From: Diploscapter coronatus
Taxonomy: Eukaryota; Nematoda; Chromadorea; Rhabditida; Rhabditidae
Length of the DNA: 64,000 nucleotides
Assembly: GCA_964036155.1 (NCBI GenBank)
Contig: OZ038423.1
Coordinates: 45,461,249 to 45,525,248, forward strand
Direction: 5' to 3'
The position numbers and the translations under genes are program-made. Positions 1-12,600 of this stretch are shown piece by piece; position 1 is the stretch's first letter; the number at the start of each line of letters is the position of its first letter. Below the pieces are notes generated by a model, which saw only the letters and a list, made by a program, of their open reading frames with translations, did not search any database and was not told the DNA's origin.

Positions 1-283
1 CCTTCCATTTAATGAGTCAGATCCAAACCGATTCAAAATACTCGCACTATTTCCTGGCTCGTTTCCGTAGTCGGAACAGCTGTTAGCGAAACGGGTAAAC
101 GGCCATAGTTTATTACGGAAGTTCGGATTTATTAAGTGGCACAGAGGAGAAAACTAAAGGGATTTACTAAATCCACTATAATTGAAATCAGGAGAGCCAA
201 CAGGTAAGAGAGTTTATCGAAATCAGGAAGGAACAGGTACGATTTTCGGTACCTGTGGGAGGCCCTGCTTAAAATCCCCCTAC

Positions 284-2109
284 CATAATTGAAGCTATGG
301 TAACCAGCTTGCAGAAGACATGGGGCAGCAAATTCCTTGGAAATAATTCGTCGATAGAATAGATGAAATGCATGATATACGCTGGTATGAAGTTAATGAT
401 CTAAATTCTTGAAAATTTGGCCCTTCAGGACAGCTACTATATGACGGAAGACGAAGGGAGTCTACTAACTGACGGATAGTATTTTTTTTTTAATTGATGG
501 GGTGTCCCTCCTAGTTAAGTGCTCCATAATATAGCTGTTGCCGCCCTTCAGGTATGTATATTTTTTTGTACCTGAACGAATAAAATAGCTGCGATGGTAG
601 TGGTCAAGTTTTTCTTGGTCTTTTTCAATCTTTCACGACGAGTTTGGGAAACATTGCCTATCACAGGACGGTTCCAAAGGGAATAGATCAGGTAAATGTA
701 GGACGGGAGAAGAATGAACGTCGGAATACCGTATTGGATCATTACCCGGATCTAAAATAATTGGTTTTTTCACGTTTTTATTGATTTTTCTTTTAAGATT
801 ACGGTTAACGTCCAGACTTCAGACGGGGCGATAGCGCATCGCAGCACGAAAACGAACGATTCTTTCAGCTGAGCATCATCGGCAAAAGCTGGAGGTGGCC
901 GGATTACCAAGGCTCGATCCAGCTAAAGTTAAAAAACTATTTATTAGAGTGAGCGAGGCGCAGAGGAGAGGGAAAACAGCTCTTCCGTATTTATCAATGG
1001 AAGAATTTTCTCTGCGCTATAGTCTCGGGATACTGATTTTTGAGGCAACTTGCAAACGGAAAGACATCATAGGACGACGAACATGGCATGAAATATGGAA
1101 AAAAAAGATATCGTTTCTTGTTATTCCCAGCCCTTATCGCATATTACTAATGTTTTGATTCATAAGGTTTATAAAAAAAATGATCTTTTTAAATAATTCG
1201 ATTGAAATGAAGGGCAGCCTGAAAAGGTAGTTGCAATAGGTGCATCGTTGCATACGATTCAGCTTGAAAAAAGTGATCTTCCTTACATGAGCATTGATAA
1301 CGTAGGGAATTGACAGCGTAAACCCGATAATCCATACGGCGATCGTCAAAATACTGCATTGGCCCTCGCAAATATGTCTCGACTCGAAAAATACCACCAT
1401 AAATCGGTCAAATCCAATCAAAGCCACGAAATACGCGGAACCTAGAGGACTATGAGTTTTATTGTTTTCCTCATGCAAAATAATACTTGTTGAAGAAGCA
1501 AATGACAACCACTGAGCCACTTTGCAGGTTAAGAGCCCTGAAAATGGAATGTAGATTGCAAAAATTAAGGACGGAAAATAGGGACTAAAGTGAGCTATTA
1601 GCTATGAATTCCTAAAATTTGACGACTAAATCAGAATTTTAAAAATTCTAATTAGAAAGTTCAATCTTCGAATTTTCCAAGTCCTGATTAAGTTCAGATT
1701 AAGTCCCGAGTCTTACCAGTGGACCACGACGCCTCATCGTCGATAACCGTAACGATATAATGGGGCACATGGACTATAATATAGAGAATATTCAACACAC
1801 AGGCATTAGCGAAGAAAATGATTACCACCTCGGATAGGTGTTTGGCACGTTTCATGACCACGAGGAACCATAGGTTGGCTATCACTCTGGAAGTTGGATT
1901 TCGATCAAATATGCAGAAATATTAGGCAAAATATTGTATATTTTAAGGCTAATTTATGCATATTTCACAGTTAGCGGACTTATTTTGATTTTTTAGAACC
2001 CAAATTTGTTACCCTAATATAGAGAAGGCAATTAGCGCAGCTAACAAGTATTCTTTGTACACCCCAAGCCCTTCATGGATAATTTCGTTTTCGAGCAGAT
2101 CTGGTGCGC
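284..2109 (-). CDS. Rhodopsin-like GPCR, partial gene model
   Basis: Seven-transmembrane receptor, ligand unknown, probably neuropeptide or chemosensory. Exons seen in phase: 2109-2013 (end of the N-terminal tail and TM1), 1886-1717 (TM1-TM2, ending ...EASWSTG), 1537 onward (conserved Cys before TM3, then SAYFVALIGFDRFMVV, a DRY-like motif as DRF), 751-572 (TM5, a basic third loop, start of TM6) and 400-284 (end of TM6, start of TM7). A 45-nt intron near 1490-1446 joins the two halves of TM3. The first exon is missing (2109 begins at an acceptor with an incomplete codon). The last exon is not resolved: a fragment reading VDLVNPFSFLLCAT, like a TM7 NPxxY region, lies near 120-175 on the minus strand but does not join in phase with 284. 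Either I have missed a splice site, or the gene is decaying. The family (Pfam 7tm_1 type) is likely; the subfamily is not identified. Confidence 0.6.
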
Positions 2110-3594
2110 CTAAAAGACAGATTTCAGAATTCCGAATATAAGGGATTAAAGACTATTTCTCTATGTGTGGGGTCTCTCTTTGACTGAAAAGTGTTGATCT
2201 TAAAAAATGACGTTTAATTAAATTAAATTATGATAAAAATAGACATGATATTATAATCATAAAAATACCTGAAAATTGCAAAATTTAAATCAAATTATAA
2301 CCAAAATGCAATATTTGATACAAAAAAAATCTTGCGAATTAGACCAAACTAACCATTAGCCTCCAAAATGGTATTGACGATACTGGTCATATTGATTTTG
2401 GTAGACTTTGGCAGGCTTAGGGGATTTTTGAAATTCTCTCCTGCTCCCGGTTCTGATATGTCCCCCTTTGCCGAAATCGAGGAGACAGGCTCAGAAGCCA
2501 TCCCCATTTGTCGGTCGAGTTTATGCGATTGATGGCTGTTCTTCTAGAATTTCAAAGTGAAATACCCAATGTCAGGACCAGAATACGAAAAAGGATAAAA
2601 ATAGTCAAAATGGGACAAATTATGTCTAAAGGGTCCAATGGTGAATTTTAAAATAAACGTGAGCATGGAATTAATGACCGTGTGTTTTCGTTCAAAGATC
2701 AAGACATTTTTCGCGAAAAAAAAAGTTAATTCCGAGACGAAACGTGAAAAACGAATATTATTTATTCAGAAGTTTAATTAAGCAACAACGCTAAGTTTTA
2801 TGGGACCTAATTATTTATTTACCTAGGTAAACAAAGATTTAAGGAATATAAGAAAAGAGGGCATAGGAATATTCTTAATCAGGGAATTAGGGTCAGAAGA
2901 ACCATTATCCACTTTAGATATAAACAGTCAGGCTTAGAACTTATTTTGAAGCATACTGAAAATTATTTATGGCTCCAGATCTGAAAATCCCAGACAAGAT
3001 TTATGAAGATCAAATTTATCCGGGGGCTGGCGACGAAATTTTAAACCCCATTCCATGGGCTGAAGCGATCAATTTTCTAGCCTCGCCATTATTCAATTTT
3101 CATTAATTACAGACGTATTTTCATCGTTCCTTTGCTACCGAATTATAAAAAAGAGATAAATATTAAATGTGCGTTATATGAAAATTCCATGCTTACGTTC
3201 AGACACGACATGATTTATTATGTAAGCTCACTTACGTTTTAAATCAAAAAGTCTTTCAATATGACGAAAATGATACTTCTAAAACAGGACTTGAGCTGGC
3301 TATTGATATTTATTTCAAAAAATATAGTTTAAGGGAACAATTATAGGTAAATAGATCAGATTTTAGGGAAAATCTGCGGAAAGTGAATAAAAGTTAAGAA
3401 AAAACTAATTAGAAGAAAGATAAATTCCGGAAAATTTTCAAGGTTTTAAAAGGCCAAACCAACGAATTCGCGAGTTCACGAGAGTTCGCTCACCTAACGA
3501 GTCAATGAGGTTCGTTTACTGCAAAAGCGGATTAAAAAAGGATATCCGAAATCTCCTTTCTTTCCAGAAAAGGATATATGAAATCTGGCTTAAC
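2110..3594. other. Intergenic, no gene seen
   Basis: AT-rich sequence upstream of the receptor. The missing first exon of the GPCR should lie in the left part. I see no conserved reading frame. One exact copy of a 15-mer dispersed motif (ggatatatgaaatct) lies at 3572-3586, just left of the foldback element. Confidence 0.5.
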
Positions 3595-3597
3595 TCA

Positions 3598-4134
3598 CAA
3601 GGAATGCTCAACATAGGAAGCGCCTAATTCCGGAAACGGCCCATACCATCTGGTAGCCCAGGCCATGGGCTGCTCAACGGTACCAATCTTATCTGCCCAT
3701 ACGGGCTTTACGCTGTAAACGACGGACGGGAAGTTTCCATGGCTCAGGCTTGATGTCGCACACCAATTACACCGTTATTTCTCGATGAATTTCGGAAATT
3801 ATTTTTGTAATAAATTTGAATTAATCATACAGTAATGGGAAAAATACAATTAACCCAAGTTTCAGAGCTTTCAGGCACGAATTCGGGCTGCTCCTTATAC
3901 ATAATGTCTTATAAATTGTGCTTTATTTCAAAAATTAATTCTGGACTGAATTCTTATCGAGATGGCTGGATACTTGGCCATTGTGGTTTTCGATTACGCA
4001 GAATTCGAAAATCACTACTAAAATGCGCTCCAACCACTTGCTGTGCCAATACCATAACCCCAAAGATACTGTAAATCTGGATTACTGTAACTCAAAATTC
4101 CTGCATCGAAATAGTTCAAATTTGGTATCAAAAT
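3598..4134 (+). repeat. Left inverted arm of foldback element
   Basis: Pairs with 4334-4870. Identity is complete from the tip to about position 4014 and then drops. Loop sequence 4135-4333 shows only weak residual symmetry. Confidence 0.85.
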
Positions 4135-4333
4135 ACTCGCAAGGATATACTGATTAAGAATCTGAAATGATCTCATTAATAAAGTCATCTGTTCTTATGC
4201 TACAAATTTTTCTTTTTTCGATGTTCAAAATGAGTGATTTTTTATACATGGAACTAAAAAATTCAGAACTCGCAAACCAATGACCGTATCGATGAAATCT
4301 TTTCTGATTTGTATTTAGGGTGTCATTCCGAAC

Positions 4334-4870
4334 ATTTTGATACCGAATTCGAATTATTTCGATGTAGAAATTTTTAGTTACAATAACCCGGATTTACAGT
4401 ATCTCTGGGATTACGGTATTGACATAGCAAGTGGTTGAGGGGTATTTTGATAGTGATTTTCGAATTCTGCGTAGTCGAAAACCACAATGGCCAAGTATCC
4501 AGCCATCTCGATAAGAATTCAGTCCAGAATTAATTTTTGAAATAAAGCACAATTTATAAGACATTATGTATAAGGAGCAGCCCGAATTCGTGCCTGAAAG
4601 CTCTGAAACTTGGGTTAATTGTATTTTTCCCATTACTGTATGATTAATTCAAATTTATTACAAAAATAATTTCCGAAATTCATCGAGAAATAACGGTGTA
4701 ATTGGTGTGCGACATCAAGCCTGAGCCATGGAAACTTCCCGTCCGTCGTTTACAGCGTAAAGCCCGTATGGGCAGATAAGATTGGTACCGTTGAGCAGCC
4801 CATGGCCTGGGCTACCAGATGGTATGGGCCGTTTCCGGAATTAGGCGCTTCCTATGTTGAGCATTCCTTG
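4334..4870 (-). repeat. Right inverted arm of foldback element
   Basis: Reverse complement of 3598-4134; ends gcattccttg before the TCA duplication. Confidence 0.85.
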
Positions 4871-4873
4871 TCA

Positions 4874-6280
4874 GAGAAAATCTAAGATAGTGGTTATCTG
4901 CTTGTCTTTGTGTCGCTTAGATAAACACATGTGGGCCGATTTTTGACATTTCGCCAAAAATTTTTCGGTTTTCTAAGACTGTGCTATAAGATATAGGCGA
5001 AATAACATGGATTATATACGACATTGAAGATTTGGGAATGAAATTAGCCAAATGAGGATGTTATTCATTTGCAAAAATAGAGATGGCCATTTCACCGAGC
5101 CGTCTCCAACGTTTTTTTAATACATTTAGGCCCCTCAGACGAAAAAGAGGGCACCCCTTATCCGAAAAAGTCTTCGTGTGCGGCGGAGAAAGAGTAAGAC
5201 GAAGTATGCTTTATTAGAAGAGGGTGGCAAGAATAAGAAACGAAAAATTAGCCAATATGCGAAAGTCGAAAGAAAAACGATGAAGAATTTTAAAATCGCC
5301 CCTCATTAGCCGAATTACAAGTATGAGAAATTCAAACAGACATTTTATAAATTGTAATGGCGAGAAATCTAATTTCAAAACGAGTCAACAGATGATTCCG
5401 GAATTTCATTCCAAGAATAGCACATGTTGCCAATTCAAATTGAATTGAAAGAATTAATCAAGAGTAACATCCACAATATAATTAGCTTAAAATGAAAAAC
5501 TCATGTTAATTAACGTGTGTCTGCATTGAAAGGAATTGTGGAAATACGCATAATTAACTGACGATTTTTATAAAGAAATAGCGTACTTAATATATGGAAC
5601 ATTTAGTGCAAATATGGTTTTTCGTTGCTAAGATATCGTATATTTAGGAAAACATTTCAGTTCTCAATCAAATTTTTTATATAGCGAAATAGATCTTGGC
5701 TGGAAAGAATGAAACAATTATGGCAAGAGAAAAATTCTCACAGGAAGATCAAATTGTGAATTGAGATTGAGGAAATCAGATGCGATTTTTTGAATTTAAA
5801 CTGCATATGTCAAAATATCATAAGTTACCCAGAATCGATGATAAATAATGAAAATATCTGAGTTAAAGCTAATAAAAAATATGTACAATATAATATCACA
5901 GTGGAATGTATCAAAACGAGGATTTTTTGCAAGAGAAATCAGAAAAATGTTGCATTCTTACAATTTTAATGGATCGATCTAGTGCGTAGGTCTGTCAAAG
6001 TGCAACATTATGATGCAAGATGAAGATCAAACTAGAAAATCTGATTCACAAAAAACGAATAAGCAATATCGTAAAAGCTGTAATAGAAGTCGAAAGTCTT
6101 ATATTTTGGATATTACGATATTTTTATTTTTAAATTACTCATTCTTTTTCTCCTCGGCAGTATTTGTACTCGAGTTGGATTTCAAAATTTCGATATCCGT
6201 AGATTCATGAAAATGCTCTATTAGCCTTTGAACATATCGGTAGACTCCTCCTGAAATCAATATAATCGGTTTTTGAAAGA
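4874..6280. other. Intergenic, no gene seen
   Basis: AT-rich. Short open frames exist but show neither splice-bounded coding structure nor recognisable protein motifs. Confidence 0.4.
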
Positions 6281-6313
6281 ATGAGCCTCTGTAAATGGTG
6301 CATGCTTTTATGA

Positions 6314-6390
6314 GCGTAATCTTTCTCTTCTTTCAAAAGGGGAGAAAGACTACGCCCCTAAAATCGTGCGGCAGTTGCAATGACTTTTTT
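6314..6390. repeat. Hairpin repeat, copy A
   Basis: Positions 6314-6327 (gcgtaatctttctc) pair with 6342-6355 (gagaaagactacgc), 13 of 14 bases. The stem is followed by aaaatcgtgcggca, a block that recurs as aaaatagtgcggca next to a similar hairpin at 28.4 kb. This looks like a degraded copy of a small dispersed element. Confidence 0.5.
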
Positions 6391-7172
6391 ATTTTGAAAT
6401 AACAATACCTTGTCCGTCCACTATTGTATGATACACCAAGTTGCCTCCAAGTAGGACAACATGGGACAGACACAGGTGAAAACCAGCAGCGCCCGATAAA
6501 ATTAACACTGAAATTTAACGCTCTGCTAAAATATGCTAATTTTAAAACCACCTGCTAATTGTGAAGCATGAAGTAGCGCGGTGACTAGGAGTAACGTCGA
6601 AATCTCGCTACGCGTCTCCCTCTGCTGTTGAATGCATCTAAGCGTTGTATAATTAAGTCCCAACGTCTTTAACACATAGTACGGTCGTGAAGAACGAGCA
6701 AAAACAAATCAACAAGGACAAAACGCTTCTAAGGAAAGTTAATATATCTTTGAATGTTAAGTAATGGTGTTAATAAAGGAAAACGTGGGGGAACTTTACA
6801 CCTATAATAGTGAATTAAATTAACTTTTCAAGAAGCAATCGAAAGACAAGAACAATAACAAACGCTTGCTCGACTTAATGGACCATCTACACAAACTCTG
6901 ATTAAATACGCACAACCTGAAAAGGAATCCGAAGCAGAGAAGTACGACCCCATACAATCGGCCTATCAAATAACTGTCTGCACCCAGATTTTCGCTAGAT
7001 ATGAATAATCGTAGACCATATTTAGGCAGAATTAGTACCTAAAACAGCATAATTTATGAAAGTATTACTTAGTACGACCTAAGTAGTACACTAAATTCAT
7101 AAGAGTAATAGGACAAAGTCTATTAAAATACTTTATGAATTTTAAAAATAAAAGCCCTATATACTATATATA

Positions 7173-7543
7173 GGGACCGCAAACTCCGTTCCGTGCACTT
7201 TTTGTGTTTGTTCAAAAAGGTGTCATTGGAAGCTCAAAAATAGAAAGCAGTTATTCTTTCTTCAAAGTGGAAATAAATTTTTTTTTTAAAAAAGTCGTAA
7301 GTTAATTTGGGGAACCATCCAATAAAATGGTTTTGTACCGAAAATCAATCCGAAATTCTGGTGGTTTGATGTTGGCACCTTTTTGGAGGGCAAAGCTGTG
7401 TTCATCTTGATGACTACTTTTGGTGGAATCTTTCGATCAAAATGACTATTTATTTTGTTTTTCTTCACAAATGTTTTAGTTACACCACAATTAAACTTTT
7501 AATGTAGAAAAATTATAAATTTTGCAAGGCCATTTGCGGTCCC
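7173..7543. mobile_element. TA-flanked MITE with 11-bp terminal inverted repeats
   Basis: A 371-bp unit beginning gggaccgcaaa and ending tttgcggtccc, with TA immediately outside both ends (7171-7172, 7544-7545), as expected for Tc1/mariner-type insertion. A 60-codon minus-strand frame inside (7286-7468) is not recognisable as a transposase. The flanks are themselves rich in TATA-like palindromes. Confidence 0.6.
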
Positions 7544-7545
7544 TA

Positions 7546-10500
7546 ACTATATACTGCTTTTTAATGTCTAAAATAGGTCTATTTTTGATAAGTTTGAAAT
7601 CAACTCACGAAAAACCCGACTGCGTAAAAGTAGATCGTATTGATAGTGTTCCAATATAGCATGCCCTTAGGAAGTCGAACGTAAAGGTTTTCATTTATTC
7701 CCAAGAGTTGCGATATCTAAAGTTAACTACATTTTGATAAATAACGTTTAGCTAAAGTATATAATTATTACTTCAAATTAAAGCTAAAATTGAAATAGAT
7801 ATTTAAAGTTGATCGTCATTATGTAATTTTGCTAAACCGTTAACGTCATTTTACTGCTGGTAACTTCATATTTAAGGTGATGATCAATTGACCTACCTTC
7901 GATCGATAGATATCCCCATTGTTCGTTAGTTCTCCAACCCCAAGCAATTTTCTGGTCTTAAGCCGACTTTGCAGGTCCGAAGCAGACTGTTTCCTACTGA
8001 CAACATTCTGGTCATCGATTATTTGCATCTTTTTTGTATAATTTATCTTAATTTTTGTCTATAATTTTTCAAAAGGTCAATGATATGATAATAATGATAG
8101 TAAGATATGATAAAATCAAGTGAATATTAAATTTCAGTTCAAATAATTTCATGAGAATAGAATATGATGACTTCAAGTTCGATTCGAGTTTTTTAAAATG
8201 ATTTTATGATATGAAAGGAGAGTTATCAAAAGAGATATGAATTGTCTATGTTTTCATAAGAGCATATTATAAATATGAAAAGTTCATAATTTAATCCCTT
8301 GGTAGTAACGAGCGAAAAAAACTCGATTTCTTTTCATGAAAACACGAGTGAGAAAATAATATGTCTGGTCTAAGTCTGAATAAGGCAATAATAGGCTGCT
8401 AACGGCTAAGCCTTTAACAACAATAGACAAACGAGCGCGAATGAGCCTAACGGGTGGAGTAATTGAGTTAGGAAAAAAGAGGCTAGAGCACTTTAGAGCA
8501 CCTTCTAAGGCCTGAGATATCCTTATCCGAATTGCATAGCATAGATTACTAGTTTTTGGGAATATTTAGTGTCCAAATTTAATAATTTTATTCCCAGTTT
8601 TCGAGAAAAAGACTACCCTTGGGAGTAAAATACTTGTTCCTAGATTGAAAATAATCTCAATCTTTCACCGCCTACCCACTACTTGCTTATTTCTGTGTTC
8701 GTTCAAAAGACCTAGGATAATTATTTCTAGCGCTGCTGCTATCCATAGATAAATTATGCTTCCGCGAACATTTTTCTATAAAGGAATCGATGTGTTAAAA
8801 ATCTTAGCTTTACAAAGATTAGAATATTTTTCATGGAGAAAAATCTTCGAATAAATGGTTTGTAGTTATTTTTCTCAGTGAAAATGGGAAGGCTACAATT
8901 TTCAGATGTACTTTCTGAAATGAAATTGAAAGTTCATCGGCTCATTTTTAAGGAAACTCAAATATGGAAGTGAGGAAAATAGATGAAAATAGTGTGGGAA
9001 GAAATAAAAATTGAAGAGAAATACTGTGGGAAAAGAAAAATTTCCTTCCAAGCCTCGAAGAGGTTGTTTTTAAGCCCTCCATTGATAGAAGTACTAGAGA
9101 ATACAAGTTACTTGGGAAAACGGAGAGAATTTGAGAAGTAGAAAAAGAGAATAATGTGGATAGATATCATAAATAGCAGGTGAAAATGAAATGTCTTGTG
9201 CTTTGACAATAAACTTAAACCGTCAAAAATGTTATGATAAGTCAGAATAAGTTTCAAGATAAAAATTTTTTTTAAAATTTTAATAGAAAAGATTGTTTAG
9301 AAAATTCATAAATTCCGTCCTGAGATTTTGAAAATTCTCAGGATATGTAAAATCTCGAGTCGACTAAATTACATATGTTGTCCGTTTGCAAAATGAGAAC
9401 ATAAGACATAGGCTCTGAATTGTCAATGCACTGCACATTTTCTGCTCGGAAATACGAGAACCGCGTTTTCATTGAATACATGGAAAGCGTCAGGTCCAGA
9501 AATCTACATTTGGACTAATTTAGATTTGAGAAAATAGCTAATTATAAACAAGATGGATTTTTAAGAAATTTATAAAAATGAAAAATATGTTTATGGATGA
9601 AGTTAGAGTCAATAGTCAATGTGCTAATGAAAAATCTCAGAAATCTATGATACAGTTGTCCAAGTTACGATATAAGAAAATGGATAATTACAAAACAGTT
9701 ACAAGAAAACAAATGTATGCATGAAATTTTCACCAATCAATATTGAAGACGAAAATTGGACCTAATTTTAAAGAAATATCACAAGTCTTTCTTTTCCCTA
9801 TTTTAGAGCCAAAATGGCACGCTTTTAGACGTTTCCTAACACCAATTTCAGAAGTGAATTGAGAAAACAATTAATTCGAAAAAAGAAACGAGAAAAGTTG
9901 CTCATTGAAAATTAGAGCAGGTGTTGAAGAATAGGAATTTAAAACGTGGAAATCGTTTCATATACGACACAACGTATTTGAAAACTCTTATAATGGTGAA
10001 AGATAGGAAATTTTAAATTTTAAAACCGCTTTATATACGGAATTTGATGTTTCAAAGGTGCAAACTCTTGTGTGGATGCCAGTGTAAAGCACGAGATACT
10101 CCGAGCGGCCCATTTGTTTTTATGTTTTATCCCCTGTCTAGAGCCATGTGTCGGGGGTTATCAGATTCAAATGGCGAAGGACAAATGAAAGGATATCCTA
10201 CTTATCAAAAGGATAGATGAAACCCTGCTATCCTGATAGTTCTTATCACACCATTATCGATGACCTCTTATTCAAAGCGTTCAGGGTTTGTGAAGATATG
10301 GTCATAAGTTATGCTTTTAGATACATAAAACTTGGACTTGGATATTAAAAATTATCATATAATTGACCTATTATTAGAATTATAAATAAACGTTTTAGCA
10401 ATTCACATATTTTAAAGTTTGATTTAATATTTAAATTTAAATTCTAACCCTTCATCGATAAGCATCCTCGGCTTAGGCCGACTGGGCCGTGGCAAAATTG

Positions 10501-12570
10501 TCGTCAAATTTGAATCGATAGTTGTTGACATTTTGCTCGTCCCTGAATTTCGGAGTAAATAAAATTCAATTTCGCTAACTCATCGTCGGCCTCAAAAATG
10601 ACGAGTTGAATTGAAGAAGTATCCAGTCTTTTCGGAAAATTTATAAATACAAAATGAACATAGCATAAAGTGAAGTGGCAAAACATATGAACACACATAA
10701 AAGTTGAAAAGGGAGCAGGGATAAATACAAATACATATTCATGTTCCGGAAGAATGAATATTTACATGTAAAGCCAACTGAAACTGACATGTTTTCGAAT
10801 AAGCTTAAAGTGGATATATGAAATTTGATGCTTTAGAAAATCCCAGAAACAATGGGTATCTATTAGAGCAATTGGACTTTGATCAGTAAATCCTTTACTT
10901 AAAGAGGTTTTCAGAAAAAATGATACTTTTAAACTCTGATAAGAGGGCTCATGTATTATAAAATATGAAACAATCAAAATAAAGTTGGGATAATGGATAT
11001 ATTCTAGCTTTATATTCTGATGCACAAGTAATAATTTTCAGGGGTATGCATGTTTTAATTATCAGTGTTAAAGTTCCAGTATGATTTTTAAGTTGAATAA
11101 CAATAAATTTGACTAAATATGGGTATTTTCAAATAGTGCTCATGAAAATACGACTAAATTTGAGACGAGAGACTTCAGAGAAATAAGGAAAGTGGGGTCT
11201 GGGAGAAAAACGTCGGAAGGATAGAGAACAATGATTAGAAGCTCGAAAAAGATAGATGGGAAGAAAGGAGGAGAGGGAAATAAAACCCGGGAGGAAAAGC
11301 GGATATAAAATAGATAAACCGGGGGGATTACGCCAGGCGATTATCCCCGCATTTTAGGAAAATTACCCGGGAATAACAATTCTCTAATTGGAAAGCCATT
11401 ATTTTCGAAGAAGCATGACTATTTGATAAACATGAAATTAAAATTCTATGAAGTTTAAGATCGAAATTTTGGAGCTGACTCGGTAGAAGTTTCAAGTGAT
11501 GACAACTAAAGTAGGACTTCGTGAAAATGAAAAAAGAAAAATTCTAATAGGGAGATTTTGAATTACATAGTAACCTAACCCCTTTCAAAGCAAACAGCCT
11601 CCTGTCTACTAGAAACAAGGGATAGTTTCATTAGCCCATCCCCTATCTGAAGATAAATGAACCTACTCATTTTTCAAGGTCTGTAATTCTGTTGTTGCAG
11701 TGAAATTTGAAAAGAAAGGGAAAGCATTAGATTTTTATAGAAAATTATAGAGTTGATATGATAATACGTCATACTATACTGATTATAAAGTGCAGATAAA
11801 TATTTGCGGGGTTATGAAATATACGGGGGCGATTTAGGAAAGCCTAAACCAAATAATGGACTGTGATTTTTGTTCGTGCCACGTAGTTACATATCACTGA
11901 CTTTTCAAGGTTTTTCTAAATACTTTAATTGTTGATCGAATATTTTCATTTTCAAGTAGTCCAGTAAAATTCATGAGGTAGATTTGATGAACGACGATAC
12001 TTTGATAACGATATCAATAAAATCTACTCAAAAGTTAGATATCATCGAAAATTTTATTATTTTTAGAGCTAGAGCTGATTTTTCTAGATTTATTGATAAA
12101 TGATGATATATTTGATAACAACTATCCTTCCCTCTGTTTCTTTTCGTCTCCTATCTTTTCGCTATCTCTTTTCCGCTCAACTTTTCATTTTCTTTACAGC
12201 ACCTTCTTGTGTGTGTGTGTGCCGTCGGTTAGAGCTTTCTTTCCCTCTCACTTTTCATGATCAATGATAAAATCAATCTGCTTTCATCCTGCGTTCAATG
12301 ATGAAAAGTGTCATAATTTTCCGGGCTTAATCAACCGTTTATTAAATCCGGATTTCATATATCTGATCTGAAACTTCAATATATTTATCTGAACCATATA
12401 TCAGAAGGGTTCTTATATCACGGAATTTAGTATCTATTTATTCGTGTTTCATATTAATCCGAATCCAACATATATCTAAGATTTCATATATCCCGGACTC
12501 ATACATTCTTCTTATACAATAATTTGAATTTATTAATTTTATTGCTCAAAAATTTGATATATCAAAATTT
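7546..12570. other. Long gene-poor interval upstream of calsequestrin
   Basis: About 5 kb with no convincing coding exon on either strand. It includes two reverse-strand copies of the gatttcatatatc motif (12350 and 12479), a pyrimidine-rich tract at about 12121-12260 with a short (GT)n run, and AT-rich filler. The right end must hold the csq-1 promoter. Confidence 0.5.
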
Positions 12571-12574
12571 TCAG
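12571..12574 (+). promoter_or_regulatory. Probable spliced-leader acceptor for csq-1
   Basis: TTTTCAG-type acceptor (aaaattttcag) 26 bp upstream of the csq-1 ATG with no coding exon preceding it. In nematodes such a site usually marks SL1 trans-splicing, though a 5' UTR intron would look the same. Confidence 0.55.
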
Positions 12575-12600
12575 GACTCGGCGTCCCAAATCTCTGGGAA

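Larger units (their letters stand above)
3598..4870. mobile_element. Foldback DNA transposon (non-autonomous), TCA target duplication
   Basis: A 1273-bp element made almost entirely of two inverted arms: left 3598-4134, right 4334-4870 (537 bp each), around a ~199-bp centre. Termini read CAAGGAATGCTC. It is flanked by the direct 3-bp repeat TCA (3595-3597 and 4871-4873), fitting a TNA target site. Each arm contains the same 79-codon open frame (3835-4074 plus, 4394-4633 minus) because the arms mirror each other; I do not think it is a gene. The outer ~417 bp of the arms look identical, while the inner ~120 bp are only roughly 80% alike. In nematodes, Tc4 and Tc5 elements use TNA targets and Tc4 has this foldback architecture, so relation to that group is a reasonable inference. 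No transposase is present. Confidence 0.85.

Noticed and set aside
895..1158. 87-codon plus-strand frame opposite the GPCR
   Set aside because: Antisense to the receptor introns, no motif, no splice context.
3835..4633. Two near-identical 79-codon frames on opposite strands
   Set aside because: They are the same stretch of the two inverted arms of the foldback element, with no start context or splice structure; mirror-image frames follow automatically from the palindrome.
12205..12222. (GT)n run as a regulatory repeat
   Set aside because: Only about seven units; ordinary microsatellite.
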